NCBI GenBank assembly: GCA_005281725.1
Contig: SSBO01000009.1
Coordinates: 1,050,127 to 1,114,126 of the forward strand
Length of the DNA: 64,000 nucleotides
Direction of reading: 5' to 3'
Origin: Wuchereria bancrofti
Lineage: Eukaryota > Nematoda > Chromadorea > Rhabditida > Onchocercidae
The notes under the pieces are model-generated. The model saw only the letters and a program-made list of their open reading frames with translations. It did not search any database and was not told the origin of the DNA. Numbering within the stretch: position 1 is the stretch's first letter; each line of letters begins with the position of its first letter. The translations under genes and the position numbers were made by a program. This document shows positions 1 through 13,908 of the stretch, in pieces.

Positions 1-3000
1 TTACAAATCGAGAAATTTGATTGATTATAGTCGAATATATATATTTGATTGTCAATTTCATGTTGTCCAATCTGCAAATTTATGTTTCTTGTTGCAATTT
101 CTTTTTTCTTTTTTTTTTTAGATTTGTATTTGAATAGTTCAGTTCCTTAATCATTCTTACTGCTAGATGATCTTGGCACCTAGAAAATTTTATCTAAATG
201 ATCTTTCATTGTTTAGCAGGTCGCATTACCCTTTGTTTTCTGAAATAAAGGATAGTAAAATTTATAAATTGCCATTGATTTATCTAAACTATCTTTTTTT
301 CTATCATTTTCGAATGTGTTTTAAGTGTTAAGTACTCATATTGCATTTCTTCATTTTTTTTTAAATTTCATTTATTTGCTAAAAAAAAAAGTTGGTAATT
401 GCATGACAATTACGAAGTTTTCCACAAAATTCATTTTCTGTATAAATTGTTTATTTTTTGTATAGGATCAAAATAAAAAATAGAACTAATCTCTGTTTTT
501 TAGATTTGCCTATTCATTTCTATTTTTAAAATACTTCACGATTAGAATGTTAAAAATAGTTTTTCAAATTATTTCCATTTGTTCTTTATTTTTTATTTTT
601 TGGTTTGGTTTGAAATTAAGTAGTAATAACTTACAAAGTTTATTCAATACACCAAATCACTGCGCGATTCTCAATCTAAATTTTCTAACATCAATGATAA
701 ACTTACATTCATTGAAATTTAGCATAAAAATTATAACTCTACGATATTTTATTATTGTCAAAATAAGTTGATTCATCTCATCAAATGCTAATTACACTGA
801 TAAACTATCAAGCACTTTGTTCCTGATTAACTCAGCTACATCAGGAATATCTGATTCTTATTTGCTATCGTTATATGGCCGGAAATTATCAGTGTAGAAA
901 TATCATTTTAACAAAAATAAATAATCCTAAAAATGAAGTTCAATAGGAGAAAAAAAATGAATTCAATTAATTTGAAGCAATTTTACATTTTATAATTTAT
1001 ACAGTTGTGCAACAATATGTGATGCAATTGATAAATGATAATGTAATTTTTAAACTATTAATATTAATGATATCATAACAAATTTTTACAGATATGATAA
1101 CCACTAATAATTTAAGGAAGTAATCATTAAAAATGGAACAAAGTATTATTTTAGTGATAATTTATCATTCAATAAACTATAATAATCTTTCAAATATTAA
1201 ATACAATAACTATCATATAATATATTTTAATAATGATTAATACTATAATCAGAAATATCGATTATCACTTGATGTAATCGCAATTAATTTATACCATAAT
1301 TCAAGTAAGCATATGAATTACTACGATAAGCAATCCGATCTCACTCTTAAATTTCCCCACCAAATTTTCAGGAAATAATTGAAAAAAAAAAAAAAAATTT
1401 CCGAAAATGTCCATTTTATGTAATCTTGAAAGGAAAAAGAAAAAATTGTCCGAAGAAAAAAAAAAAAGAAAAAAGAAAAGGAGAAATTATTATTTTCCAG
1501 TTAGTTTAGTTTAATATATCAATTATTTTTATTATTTGTTGAAATTTTCAACAATTATTAAACTTAATGCATTTGAATTAGATAATTTTTGGTTTCTATT
1601 CATACACATATGCTATTTGGTGTAAAAATAAAATATTTAAATAAAATAATTTGAAATTTGAGATAATATTTTAGTGAAAAGAATTTCCATTGAAGCATAT
1701 AATACACACACACAAATATATCACAAATTCATCTTAGTATAATTATCCCAATTTTGTTTAATATTATTGTTACCATAACGAATTATTACTATTATTAAAA
1801 TTTAATCAATAATTTTGAAGTAAATAATTGAAAGAATGTAAGTACGAATGTTTATTTTTTCTTGCATATTTGTTTTTTTTTTTTTTTTAGAAAAAGAATT
1901 TATCAATAAATTATGCTAATTTTGTAACTCGTTTTTTTTTTAATTTTTATTTATACTTTTATAGTTTGTAAATTGTTTCCATATAAATTCGAAATTATTT
2001 AAATATATATAATTACTGAAATATTAAATAAATATATTATCGTTATGAGAAATTGATGAATATTTTAGTGTAATGAAAAATCTTTTGATTAATTTTAATT
2101 GATGGAAAGTAATTATTTATACGTAAATGATTTTTCATTCATTATTAATTTATCAAATCAAATATAATCAATTTCGAATATACAAAATATAAGCATCAAT
2201 TTTTAATAGAAAAAAAAAGAAATAATTTGTTTCTTTTTTAATTTGAAAAGATAAAAATATTGAGACAGAAATTTCTCTTTATTATTATCACAGACTTTTC
2301 CTTGTTTTTTTCCTTTCAAATTTAAATTTCTAATTAAGATTAAAAAATATATCAACACTTATCACTCTTTCATGATAACTTCTTACTGATATTGCTGCTT
2401 CGCTCCGCTTGTCTTTCTGTATTTGAAAATGAGAATATATAAAAATAAAAACAATGATAAAATAAAAATATAAAAATAGAAATAATTAAAATAAAAAATA
2501 AAAATAAGATGGTAAAGTGCAACTATTATTAAGATTGTGTTAATAATGACAATTCAAAGTAACAGTGATAATAGTAATAATACATTTTACTCTCTTATCA
2601 TATTTATATCATTTAAATGATGAGACAAAATGATAATTATAACATAAGAAAAAGGGAGAGAGAAAGAAACAAAGTAAATAAGTCATTAATCAAAATTACA
2701 ATTGGATTAGTATTTATTGTTTTTTTAATGTGTTGACTAAATAAAATATTTCGTAAAATGTTATATGGATAGCAACAATGATAAAACTAAAAGAATGTCA
2801 TAGTTGACAAAATGACAAAGTTTTTGTTAAATCAAATGACAAATTAAATAGAAAGTTAGAAAAACGAAATTGGACAATTCATTGCTCATTTTGCTTTCTA
2901 TGAAGCAATCATCAAATGATTCATATAACTTTGGACCATTTCTTATTAAATTATGAATAACTCTTACAATTCACTTTAACAGTTATTTTCATCAAGCAAT

Positions 3001-3004
3001 AAGG

Positions 3005-3208
3005 TTAGTGGCCACTTATGTTTAGTGGTCATTTATGTCTAGTGGTCATTTATGCTTAGTGGTCATTTATGTTTAGCGGTTACTTATGTTTAGTAGACAT
3101 TTATGCTTAATGGTCATTTGTGTTTAGTGGCCATTTATGTTTAGTAGACATTTATGCTTAATGGTCATCTATGCTTAGTGGTCACTTGTGCTTAGTGGTC
3201 ATTTATGG
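3005..3208. repeat. 17-bp tandem repeat, 12 copies
   Basis: Twelve consecutive units of 17 bp follow the pattern ttagtggtcatttatgt with point changes and no length change. Variants such as ttagtagac and ttaatggtc recur as neighbouring pairs (units 6-7 and 9-10), which suggests block duplication after the first amplification. 17 is not a multiple of three and no open frame crosses the array, so it is a non-coding minisatellite. Confidence 0.9.
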
Positions 3209-5070
3209 ATCAAGCAGAGCCTTAAATTTTTACAGTATATTTATTCTCTTTAATTATAAATCATTTAGTTATTTAGTTGCAGCTAATTAGATTAATTCAT
3301 TTCTGAAAGCAATGAAAATTTTTCTTCTGATAATTTTTAAATGCATATTATCAGTGAATTTTTGAAAAATTTTAAATTCGTTCCTCACCTAATGTAATAG
3401 TTAGTTCAACAGTTAATTAATTAATTTGAAAGAATGTGCTAAAGTTAATGAATTGATGATTATTTGAATTTTTGTCTTTCTTTTTTGAATCAAATTATAA
3501 TCGATAATTAATTATAGAAAGATTAAAAATAGAAGAAAATTAATGAAAACAAGTATTTGTTAGCATAAAAATGCATTGCTTTCCGATGGTTTCCTCATTT
3601 CAAATGTATTATATTTACTTTCACATTCATTCAACATAAATAATCGATGATATTGGCTACTTATTCTAATTATAAGTCATATATTTGTGCTAAATTTAAA
3701 GGCAAAGATGTAAAAGTGCAGCAATTGAAATATATTTTACAAAATTCTTTTTTTTTTTTTTAAATGACAAATCAACAAACATTCAGATTTCTATCTAAAT
3801 TTTCCATAAAATAGATATTATTTAATGATTTTTAAACTTTATAAAGATTAAATAAATAATTTCGCGAATTCTAAAATTCTTAGATGAGAAGAAAAAACAA
3901 AAACTTATAAAATTTGGAAAATGTTACAATTTTTGTAATTAATTTAATGAAGCGATAAAATTATTATCATTTTTTAGATATCATATAAAGTGAGTATTTT
4001 TTACTGCTCTGTTATTGAGAAAATTATTATATTTGATTAATTTCATAAATTTCAATTGTTCATTTAGTTTTTTAAATTTTAATTTTCAGTGCAAGATTTT
4101 GTGTAGCTGTAAATTTAGAAAAGTAATAAATTTTTTTATTTTTTATTTCAAAACTTTTTGCTACTTAAAAATTTATGCATGTGCGTGTTTTTCCACTAAA
4201 TCAATTGTAGGGATGAAAATTTGATGATACAATGTGTGAAAATCGCCGACTTACGATATCATAAAAAGTATGCCACGTCAAATACGTCAAATATTTTCTA
4301 TCATTTGAAATAATATTTTGGCATAGTATACGTTTTCTTCATATCCAATTAATTTCATTTACTTTTACAGCTTTTTTTTTTCTTTAACTTCAAATTAATC
4401 TATCGTTTGAATATGATAGCATTACATTTGCAATAATTTCTATTAAAATTTAGAAAAATATGTTTGTGAGAATTTTAAGTATTTGTGAAAAGTTTAAGTA
4501 TAAATTAAATAGCTTTTCTTATTAGATCATAAAATAATAACTTTCTAATAGGAAAAAAAAATAATAACGACGAATAAAAATTAACAAAAGTGCCATCTGA
4601 AATTGATGTAAGTAATGAAAGGTATTAAATTATATCATAGTTTTACACAATCAATCAAATATTTTATCTTATTTTCATTGCTTCCGTTCAATTAATTGTA
4701 AATTACAAAAATTTTTTTGTAAGTGTAATTTCATTTTAATTTCAATAATTTCAACAATTAATAATATTTTTAGCAAAAATTGGTTTCCTTTCCATTCCTT
4801 TTGTCTTTCACGTCACAATTAAAGGATTTAGACTAATATCATATCATATCATATCAAAAATTTTCCATTTGCAAACATTGTCAAAAGGAAACAAAAAAAT
4901 GGCAAAAATTCAGTGTGACAATATTCTTTGTGAATTTCATTATTTAAAAGAAAATTTGATAAGTATTTAATATTAGCAAAATTATATTGAAGGTAACTGA
5001 ATACTATTTAATTTGCTTACAAGCATAAAAAAATTAATTTAAAAAATAAATGAAGTAATTTATGAAAATA

Positions 5071-5182
5071 ATCTTTTAAAACTTCGTCATCAAAAAATAG
5101 TGCCATCCTAAAAAACTAGAAAAACTATCTTTTAAAACTTCGTCATCAAAAAATAATGCCATCTTAAAAAACTAGAAAGACT
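5071..5182. repeat. 56-bp tandem duplication
   Basis: Two adjacent 56-bp copies begin with atcttttaaaacttcgtcat and differ at a few positions. This is a simple local duplication in non-coding sequence. Confidence 0.85.
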
Positions 5183-6793
5183 AATATATTTGTTGAAATA
5201 ATATTTTTGTAATCACATTTCTTTTTCATCTATTTATCAGAATTCACTTATCATAATCAAATATATTTTGTTATCATCAAATTTATTATCACTACAATTC
5301 ATACTTTATTACTGTAACTTAGCTTTTATTGTGATAATTCATTTATCAACAATAATTGTTTATTTCATCTAATCCATTTGTCCTCCCACAATTACAATTT
5401 GTAAAAATATATAAAACGTACGCATAAGCATACTCACGCATACGTGTAAACAAGCACAAACATATATAAACACGCATTCATACGTGTAATTAAGACTTTA
5501 AAATTATCTAAAAATATAATGGATTATTAAAGTAATTAGATGCTAAAATATCACGAAATCAAATGCATTCTTTAATCTTTCAAATTAAACTTGTTTTGAT
5601 AGTAATTGCGTGTGAGCAATATTTCGTATTTATAAACATATTAAGCTTAGTTTACTTATTATTTCTATGTTTATACGTGTGCATTTTCATTTACGTAACT
5701 AATTATTTAGAATACTATGAGTTAATTTATTAATATAATAAAACAAATTGTATGATAAGTATCATTTTCGTTTTTTTTTTTCGACGTGAAATCAAAAAAT
5801 TACACGTCAAGATTATTGCTAGTTTAATCAGTATGAAATTATTTAACACAATTATAATGAAAAAAATTGACAATAAAAAAAAAAGAATTTTATTTAATTT
5901 ATTTTAATAAATATTACAATTATCGCATTAATCAGTTTTACATAATTTTTAATCAATTTACATTAATCAAAAAATATTACTCTTCAAAGTATTTATGAAT
6001 TCGTAAAATTATCGAATTTACTTTTTCATTTATAATATTACAAATTTAATATAAAAAATTACACTAAGAAGAAGAAAAAAAAAAAAAAAGCAAAACTTTT
6101 GCTATAAATTTTTGTCGAAAAAAAGAAAAGAGATATGAGATAATTCCAGTAATAAAGCATTATGTTGTAATTTAAAATATTTTTTCAAGATTTGACAAAA
6201 TTTATCATTAATTTGGCGCATTCGTAAAATGCATCTGAAAAGATGTGAAATGATACAATGATTTTAAAAGATATTTAATGATGCTACTTTTTTTTTTATG
6301 GCTCATTAGCCTATCAATACAAAATCATTTTAGTCTTCTGGCTTTTAGCTTATTCTTCTTTTATATTTGCAAAAAAAAAAAAAAATTAAATTAAAAAAAT
6401 CTTTTGAATATATGATTTATTCTTAATCAAATGTAAATATTTAACTTTTGTATACTTTTCTTTTCTTTTCTTTTCTTGCTTTCTATCAAAATTAATGCAA
6501 TATTTTTCATGAATAAATTGTTTTTTATTTTTTTCATAAATAAATTTTTCATAAATAAAATTATTCTTGTTGAAAAAAAAAAAAGTCACTACACAGTGAT
6601 ACATACATACATACATTTGATATAAGACTCTAAATTTCTCATTTTCATTTTCTTTCCTATTTTAGTGTTTTAAAAAAAAAAAAAGAAGAAAAAAAAACTA
6701 GTAAGTAAGACAGTTGACAACAAGAAAAGGAAGTTAAGTTAGACTTTTAGAGTGTCACAACGAGTAAGACGTAGAGTTGACAAATATGTATGC

Positions 6794-9700
6794 ATGGATC
6801 GGTCAATTCTTCAAATAGGTCGTCTAAACGTGATACTAAATGATGAACAACAACAACAACAACAATCAATGCGACAATCGTTATTATTATCATCATTATC
6901 ATCATTATTATTATTATCGCTATCAACAATTATCAGTATCAATAAGAATAGAGACAATAGCAAAATTTTTATTGTCTTATTTCTTCTTATCATTCAAACA
7001 ACAACTATTGGTAAGTTTAATTTATCATTTGCTTAATAAAATTTCAATTAAATTATCACTTCCTAAATAATTAAATGAATGTAACATATCTAAATTAAAT
7101 GAGATTTTAATGTTTGATAAGATGAAATTAATTAATTAATTAATTAATTACACTTATTATAATGTATGGAATATTTTAAGTTCTTTAAAAGAAAAAAAAA
7201 GCGAATAATTGCCGCTCATCTAATCTTTTCATTGACTAATATATAATCAATATAATGATTCTTGCATTTCGATGCATCAAATAATTAATTTCACTTTTTT
7301 TTCCTTTTCTTTAATTTCAAAATATTATTTTATAATCATTTCTAGAATATTTTTACATCAAAAAATTTTGTACTTAATTTAAATTTCATGGTGTATGCAT
7401 AATTAGATAATTAGCTGTTATCATAATTTTAATTTTATGGTGTATGCATAGTTACATAATTAACTATTATCAATTATTAATTATAAATTTTCATTTTGAT
7501 TTCTAATTATCATTTAGATTTATAATCGTATGCAATTTAACTCATAAATGCATTAAATCGTATACATTTCATAGCGTCTTACATTGAAAAAAAATAATTT
7601 TTCTCGAAATTGAAAAATGTTGTCGGAAATTCGTTTTGATATTTCATTAGGTAATCAAAGTAAAATAACTTTTATTTACAAAGTAATAATATTTGATGAA
7701 TCTCTAAATAATAGAACTATGCAAATTTATGCATATTTTTTTAGTACTACAAAAATGAATTTTTTTTCTTTTGTTTTTACAAAAAATTTATTTTAAATTT
7801 ATGTTATTCATTTTATCATTCAACAATACTTTATAACAATATTTTCACTACAAATGAGTGATTTCTTCTTTTTATTAAATATTTCATTTTAATTACAATT
7901 AAGTTAAATTCAAACTCTAAAATACTCATACAATAAGCGTAAAACATTATTTACTATTGTTATAGTTATTGTATTATTAGAGTAATATTCAGGTAAAAAA
8001 AAATATTTCATAATCATTTAGATAATAAAATTAATTAAAAATGAATGAACGCTTTTTCCATACGAAAACGTTTATTCTTAACTTTTTTTAATATCTCAAT
8101 TTAATAGCTTATTATTTAGATGTAAAATTTCATTGCATAAACAGAAAAAAGTAAATATTTGACATTTTTTGCTATCAAAATTATCATTTCAAAAAATTTT
8201 GAATGATAAAATGTTGCAATTTTTGAACAAATTTTACACTTTCCTAAATCATTAATTCATTTACTATGAAAAACAAAGCAAAATCGTTTTATTTCTACTT
8301 TATCTCATTTCTCATTTTTTAAATTCAAAAATTATCCAAAAGCTTTTCTTAAAAGCATTAATATTCCCTGTTCTATTATTGAAAATTTTACCTGTAATTA
8401 ACACCTGGCGTAACTTGTAATTGCTTAATTAGCAAAATAGCCGTCCGTGATTGTAATTAATAACAGTAATACATCAAGAAAAAAAATATTAAATTAAAAT
8501 GAATCAAAAATTTTTTTGAAAATTTCTTCCAATCAGAAATGAATTGTCAAACTAATTCATACTGTCATTTCCAACGATAAATTTCTTTTTATAATAAATT
8601 AGGTGAGCAATTATTAACATTTTTTATAAGTTTTATCGTCTCGAATTTCATTAAATATTTGCATTTAGTTTTTTTAGTTTGAAGTTTTAATTAAACCAAA
8701 AAAAATAATTACTTAAACTTGGATAACTTTCTCGGTTCAATATTCTTTGTAACTGTTTAAATTGAATTTTAAATAGGAGGAAACATTTTTTTTTTTAATT
8801 TTTCTTTTAAATACATTAAATTTAATAATATTTCATCCAAATTGAAATGTAATGTAAATGTTTATTTAGTAGTAAATAAAAATTTGATTTTTTATGGATT
8901 TGTTTTTCACATTTTTGTTTACAAATAGATTTGTTGATTACTGCTAAAAATTAACTCTCCTTTTTTCTTTGGAAATTATCAAAAATTTATCAAAAGATGA
9001 AAAGGTATTTTCTGCTTACTTTATACATTCTTAATTTGCATATTATTCAACGAAAAGCACTAATCAGCAAATGATAAGTCCAATAGATATGATAATGAAT
9101 AAAAACTTAAATAATACTGTAATCGATTAACTAAAAATTGAAATTAATACAAATATCTTTTCTGATTCATTTTTTAAAACTTTTTCACAGTTAAAAATAT
9201 TTTTCCTACATTTTAGTTTTCTTTTTATGCCCAATTAGTCAATTTATTCTATTGTGAAACATTTAAATGAATTTAGGTTGAACTGATAACCTAATCAAAA
9301 CAACATATTTCCATTATCAATGATATTTCAGTAATTTTTGCTATCAGTCTCGAATTTATTAAATGAAATTGTTTCAATGCATAGCTTGCATGCATTAATT
9401 ATAATTATTCTCGTTTTGATAATTAAAATTAAATTTTATCATAATTTCTTCTACTAAACAATTTGTGACAAAAAAAAAAAAGAGATGAAAGGTTAATTTT
9501 CGAATAATTTATATTTTTGATAGATTTTAATGCGTTTTTTTACATTACTTTCAGAAATGAATTAAGAAAATTGAGTCAAGTGAAATTAATGTCATTTCAT
9601 CGAGATTCGTTTTTCATATCCTGTCACCATGTCACCAAGATATTGACATTAGTCTGCATCCTTTGTACAAACACATACATATTTAGTAAATATCGCTGTT

Positions 9701-11670
9701 AGAAAGTAACATCAACTTGACAATATTAAAAAAAAAATAAACTAAGTTTTATTAAATTGAACTTTATAGGTGAGATGGCGCTATTGACGTATGTATGAAA
9801 GGCAAATGTATTTTACTGGACAATCTAATATGACATTTTTGGATGAAAACATAAAGAGATTTTCGTACAATTTAAAATTATTGCAATTTAAGGATAATAA
9901 AATTTTGATATGTTTACTGCATAAGAAATAAATTAACTTAGAAAGAATAAGTTATATTTGATAGAATAATTTAAATCAATTAAAGTACCATTGCTTATTT
10001 GTTTATCGATAAAGAGAGAGAGAGAGAGAAGGATTAGTTTTAAAAATTAAATCAAAGTTTCTTTGAAAATTAAAAACAGAGGGAGAGGTGTGAATTTGTA
10101 CTACAGACAGTATATAATATCCTCAAACGTTAATTAATCTTACTGATAAGTGATAAGTGAACACTAAAATATTGGTATTTAACAAAAAGTAAAATTCAAG
10201 AATGAAATTTTTTACAAATGTATTATTTCTGAGCTTATTAATATTTGCTAAGTTACTTTAATCGGTGTAATAAAAGAAAATGATAGGTCGAAATATATTT
10301 TCCTATCAAATGGATTTCTCAGTGGAAAGAGAGAAAATTACAAATTGAAAGAATTTTAAGTTAATTTTATTCTCAACAAATATCCTAGCTATTAGTTCTA
10401 AAGTAGCAATTATATATACAACGCAAAATGATATTTCTGTACACGTAAATTGACGTGAGCTGCGTAAAGGTCAACCCTGAAAATAACAAAAAGTAGTCAC
10501 TGTATGTAAATTAATTACTCACTATTTTCGATATAATTATTTATCAACTATTATAATTCTTTTTAAAAAATGATAAATGATGAACAAATTACGAAATAAC
10601 TGATTAATTTATTTTATTCTAATACATTGATAAAAAATTAAATTGAAAGTTAAATTGAAAAAAAAATTAAACTGAAAAAAAATTAATTTAAACTTAGGAA
10701 ATTTCAGAAAAAAAAAACAAACTCAAATTTTAAACTTAGAAAAAAATTTCAAAAAAAAAAAAACTTTTTTTGCAAAAAAAAGAAAAACTCAAATGAATCA
10801 TTTAGAAGTAATATAGCTAAATTTGAATTAATAAACAAAAAGATTTAAAAAAAAAAAACAACAAAAAAAAATTTTAGAATCTTTAGTTTGTTACGATGGC
10901 GCTGATTGTTTACAAGCGCATACGTGCAACGAATGCAATGGCATTGGTTGTATACGTATGAAAAGTTATAACACTGAACATATTCACACAATTGCCTTGA
11001 CATGTTTACCATATGCAACAAGGTAAAATTAATTTATTTTATTTTAATAATTTATTAAATTTTCAAAATTATCACTTAAATTAATTGTCCATAAACTTTT
11101 TGCAGTATTATTTAAGTAATTATCATTTCTCTCTTTTTTTTTTTTTAAAAGAGGCATTTTTATTTTTTTTTATTAAATATTGTAATATTATTTCATTTAT
11201 TTATATTATTTTTTGATTAACAAAAAAAAAAAAAAAATCTTTATGAAAGATATAAATTGTGCATTCGCATTTTTCTCAATTCAAATATTTGAAATGATTA
11301 AAATTAATTCTTATAACATATCAAAAAATTTGTAATTATTTAATACAATACTGTATATGGCTTAAATACAGTTTTAATGTAATTAAATTTTTGATTGAAA
11401 TTAAATTTTTGTTTTGTTTTTTGTTTAAATCACTAAAAAACTTTTTGTATTTTATCATCTGTTATTGATAAAAATTTCTTCAGAGTGTATCAATTGGAAC
11501 CAGCTGGTTGTCGCATTTCATTATCTGGTGATAGCGAACATTGCATATGCTATGATAACGATTATTGTAATCGTGCAAATGGTTTATCAATATTTAATTT
11601 TAAATTAATTCCTTCAATTATTCTTATCATTTATGTCACAATTTCATTCGCTCTTTTATACTTGTTATAA
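6794..11670 (+). CDS. Ly6/uPAR three-finger GPI-anchored protein, ODR-2/HOT-like (distal isoform)
   Basis: Predicted small cell-surface protein of 182 residues. Exons are 6794-7010, 10878-11022 and 11484-11670, with phases 1 and 2 matching at both junctions. Exon 1 holds a polyQ run and hydrophobic stretches ending in KIFIVLFLLIIQ, a probable signal or membrane segment just before the mature domain. The domain opens with SLVCYDGADC and has ten cysteines, the last cluster being CICYDNDYCN, the typical end of a Ly6/three-finger fold. The C terminus is a hydrophobic tail (LIPSIILIIYVTISFALLYLL region) after a small-residue stretch NGLS, as expected for a GPI-anchor signal. In Caenorhabditis elegans this family includes ODR-2 and the HOT proteins, which act in neurons. 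Assignment to ODR-2 itself is inference. In-frame ATGs at 6794 and 6869 are both possible starts. Confidence 0.72.
7434..10877 (+). other. Long intron region of the Ly6 gene
   Basis: Apart from the alternative exon at 9589-9685, this 3.4-kb stretch is AT-rich intron. It contains a short near-duplicate of 49-bp period at about 7388 and 7437 (atggtgtatgcat), a GA dinucleotide run at 10014-10030 and A-rich tracts just before the acceptor at 10877. Confidence 0.6.
9589..9685 (+). CDS. Alternative proximal first exon of the Ly6 gene
   Basis: An open frame begins at ATG 9589 and encodes a short head followed by a hydrophobic segment with the features of a signal peptide (VTKILTLVCILC). It ends at the donor A|gtaaat in phase 1, the phase needed to join exon 10878-11022. 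The join would give a 142-residue protein reading ...NTYIFK-SLVCYDG, with the signal peptide directly before the Ly6 domain. A tttcag acceptor lies at 9549-9554, 34 bases before the ATG, and could serve spliced-leader addition. A two-codon upstream frame (ATG AAT TAA) sits between them. C. elegans odr-2 is known to make isoforms from alternative first exons, which fits. Confidence 0.5.
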
Positions 11671-13908
11671 TAATAACAATAATAATGATAATAATAATAA
11701 TGAATTTGAAATTTTAAACTAATTAAGACCAATTAAATAACAGTAATAATAACTATTTAAAACTATAATAATAATATTAACTATTAAAAACTATTTAACA
11801 TATATTTTAAAAATTGTGAATTATTTATGTATAATTATAATGCGTTCATTATTTATGATAATTTACTAACTTTAATGAATGAAATATTTATCCGAAAATC
11901 TAACAAATAAAATAATTTCTGATATACTATTTGAAATTCATTTAAAATTAACATCTAAAATAATAATATTAGTAAAATTGTTTAAGTTAGTTAGGAAAAA
12001 ATGCTGTTATTCAATCGATGATTTGCTATTTACTCTATATGATAATTCAATTGATATGTTATCAGTATGAATATAAATATTTAAAATTAAAATTAGTCTT
12101 TTTTGCATATTATATTGTCACTTTTAGTAGTGATAATAATTTTCTTTTCTTCTTCTTAGTTCATCGAAACATTTCATCATAAATTTGATGGAAGATAAGA
12201 AGAGAGAGAGGGAGAGAGATTGTCATCATTTTTTATAAAAAAAATGAAAATGTCATCAATGCAAACATCACTAATAAACAATGTATTGATATAGCAAAAA
12301 AAAATGATATGTAGAAATCATTAAATTAATAGAATCTAAAATTTTTTCATCAATATGCATAAATTATTCATTCTGTTCTATTCTAAAATATATCACTTTC
12401 ATTTATTAATTGAAGTAAGCCAAATACACTAGGAACTAAAAGGTTTTTTCCTTCTTTCTAATTAGTTAGTCTTACTCAAAAATTATTTATTTCATTGTTA
12501 CATGTATCTACATTTAAATTAATTATTTTATTTCATTTTTTTTTCTTTCACAATACATCAACAATACTAAAATTGCACAAAAAAAGAAAACCCTTACCAG
12601 CCTCATTTGTTTTTAATCATCTTTTAAACTTTGATGACATTATTCTGTAGTAATTTAATTCAGAAACTCACAAATCTAATATATTCAAATAATCGTTACT
12701 TGTTAAATTTTGAAGTACATTTGGTTGTAATCAAATTTTCAAGTAAATAACCGTACAAAGAATTTAAACTATTTCTAACTTCTTCACTTATTTTTCATTT
12801 TTTCTTTTCCATTCTTTATTATTATCATTTATTTGTTCATACCAATAATTTATTGAGAAAAAAAAAAAAATTGTAACATTCTCTCTTTTAAATTAACTTT
12901 TTTTTTCTTCTTTTATTACTAATTGATGCTAGTATACATCAAAAAATTAGATATTAAAAAAGATGAATGTAGTAAATTTCATCTTTGTGCAATTTTCACC
13001 TCAATCTCTCCTATTTTAGTTTCACAAAATTCAATTCCATTATTTGAAATATTTTAATGAAGTTGACAAGAAAGAGGCTTGCATGAAAAGGAAGAGACTA
13101 TTGAGACAAATAAACACAAATCAATTACACTGGAATAAATATTGCTAGCCATCCACTTTGAAATTCATTTAAATTGTGCATATCATGCAATTTATAGATT
13201 TTAAAGATGAGATAGAAAGAGAAGGGAAAACATCGTATTGAAAGAATAATTTTAAAAGATAACAAATTGATCACATCTGACATCTTAATGTTGACATCAT
13301 TACGAAACTGATAACTAACTAACTAACTAACAAAAGAATGAAATTTTTTTTCTAAAATTTGAATTATAAAATTTCAATATTAAAATAATTGTTATTTTGA
13401 TTATCTATGATAATATCGATAGCTATATTATAAACACTTGAAAGGTGAAGAGGAAATGTCAAATTGAACTAAAAATAAAAGGGGCAGCTTGAGAGTGTTC
13501 TTAATCTAATTTTTTTTTTTTTTGTTTTTCTTTTAAAAATTATGGTTGAATGAAATGTTGAATTGATTAAAATGATAATTTTCACTGCTTAGCAAAATCC
13601 TCAACTATATAGCTATATATGATGTGTTTTAGGGCAAAAATTTGAAGAAGCAGAAAAAAAGCTAACTGATAAACAACTTTATTGTTTTCTTTTTTCGATT
13701 ACATATGCAATTTCCTATTTGTTAACGATCAAACTGATAACAGATATAAGATATAAATTATAATACAAATGATATCTTATGCAGCCAAATACTACAAGGA
13801 GCCAAATAGTTGAAACTATTATTATGCAAATACACAGACAAAGTATTTTCATATGCAAAATTAGCAGCTAATCTTATCGATATTTCCGAGAATTGAATTA
13901 AATTTCAT
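11671..13908. other. Intergenic region between Ly6 and gamma-tubulin complex genes
   Basis: This is the convergent interval between a + gene and a - gene, so both 3' untranslated regions should lie here. An aat/taa triplet repeat follows the Ly6 stop codon. The open frame at 11879-12070 has no splice or family support. Otherwise only homopolymer-rich non-coding sequence is seen. Confidence 0.6.
13678..13683 (-). terminator. Candidate poly(A) signal of the gamma-tubulin complex gene
   Basis: AATAAA on the minus strand, about 225 bases past the stop codon at 13909. Position and sequence fit a polyadenylation signal, but no transcript evidence is available. Confidence 0.35.

Larger units (their letters stand above)
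1..6793. other. Gene-poor AT-rich region
   Basis: No open frame here has the splice-site framing or amino-acid composition of a real exon. The short open frames near 547 and 4015 are rich in Phe, Ile, Leu and Asn, as random AT-rich sequence would be. The stretch holds homopolymer A/T runs, a 17-bp tandem repeat near 3 kb and a 56-bp duplication near 5.1 kb. It lies upstream of the Ly6 gene, so it may hold that gene's promoter or a further alternative first exon, but nothing seen proves this. Confidence 0.6.

Noticed and set aside
6747..6993. Minus-strand frames opposite the first Ly6 exon
   Set aside because: Asp/Asn, Val and Ile repeats arise from the antisense of tca/tta and caa triplets; the + strand frame has the correct donor phase.
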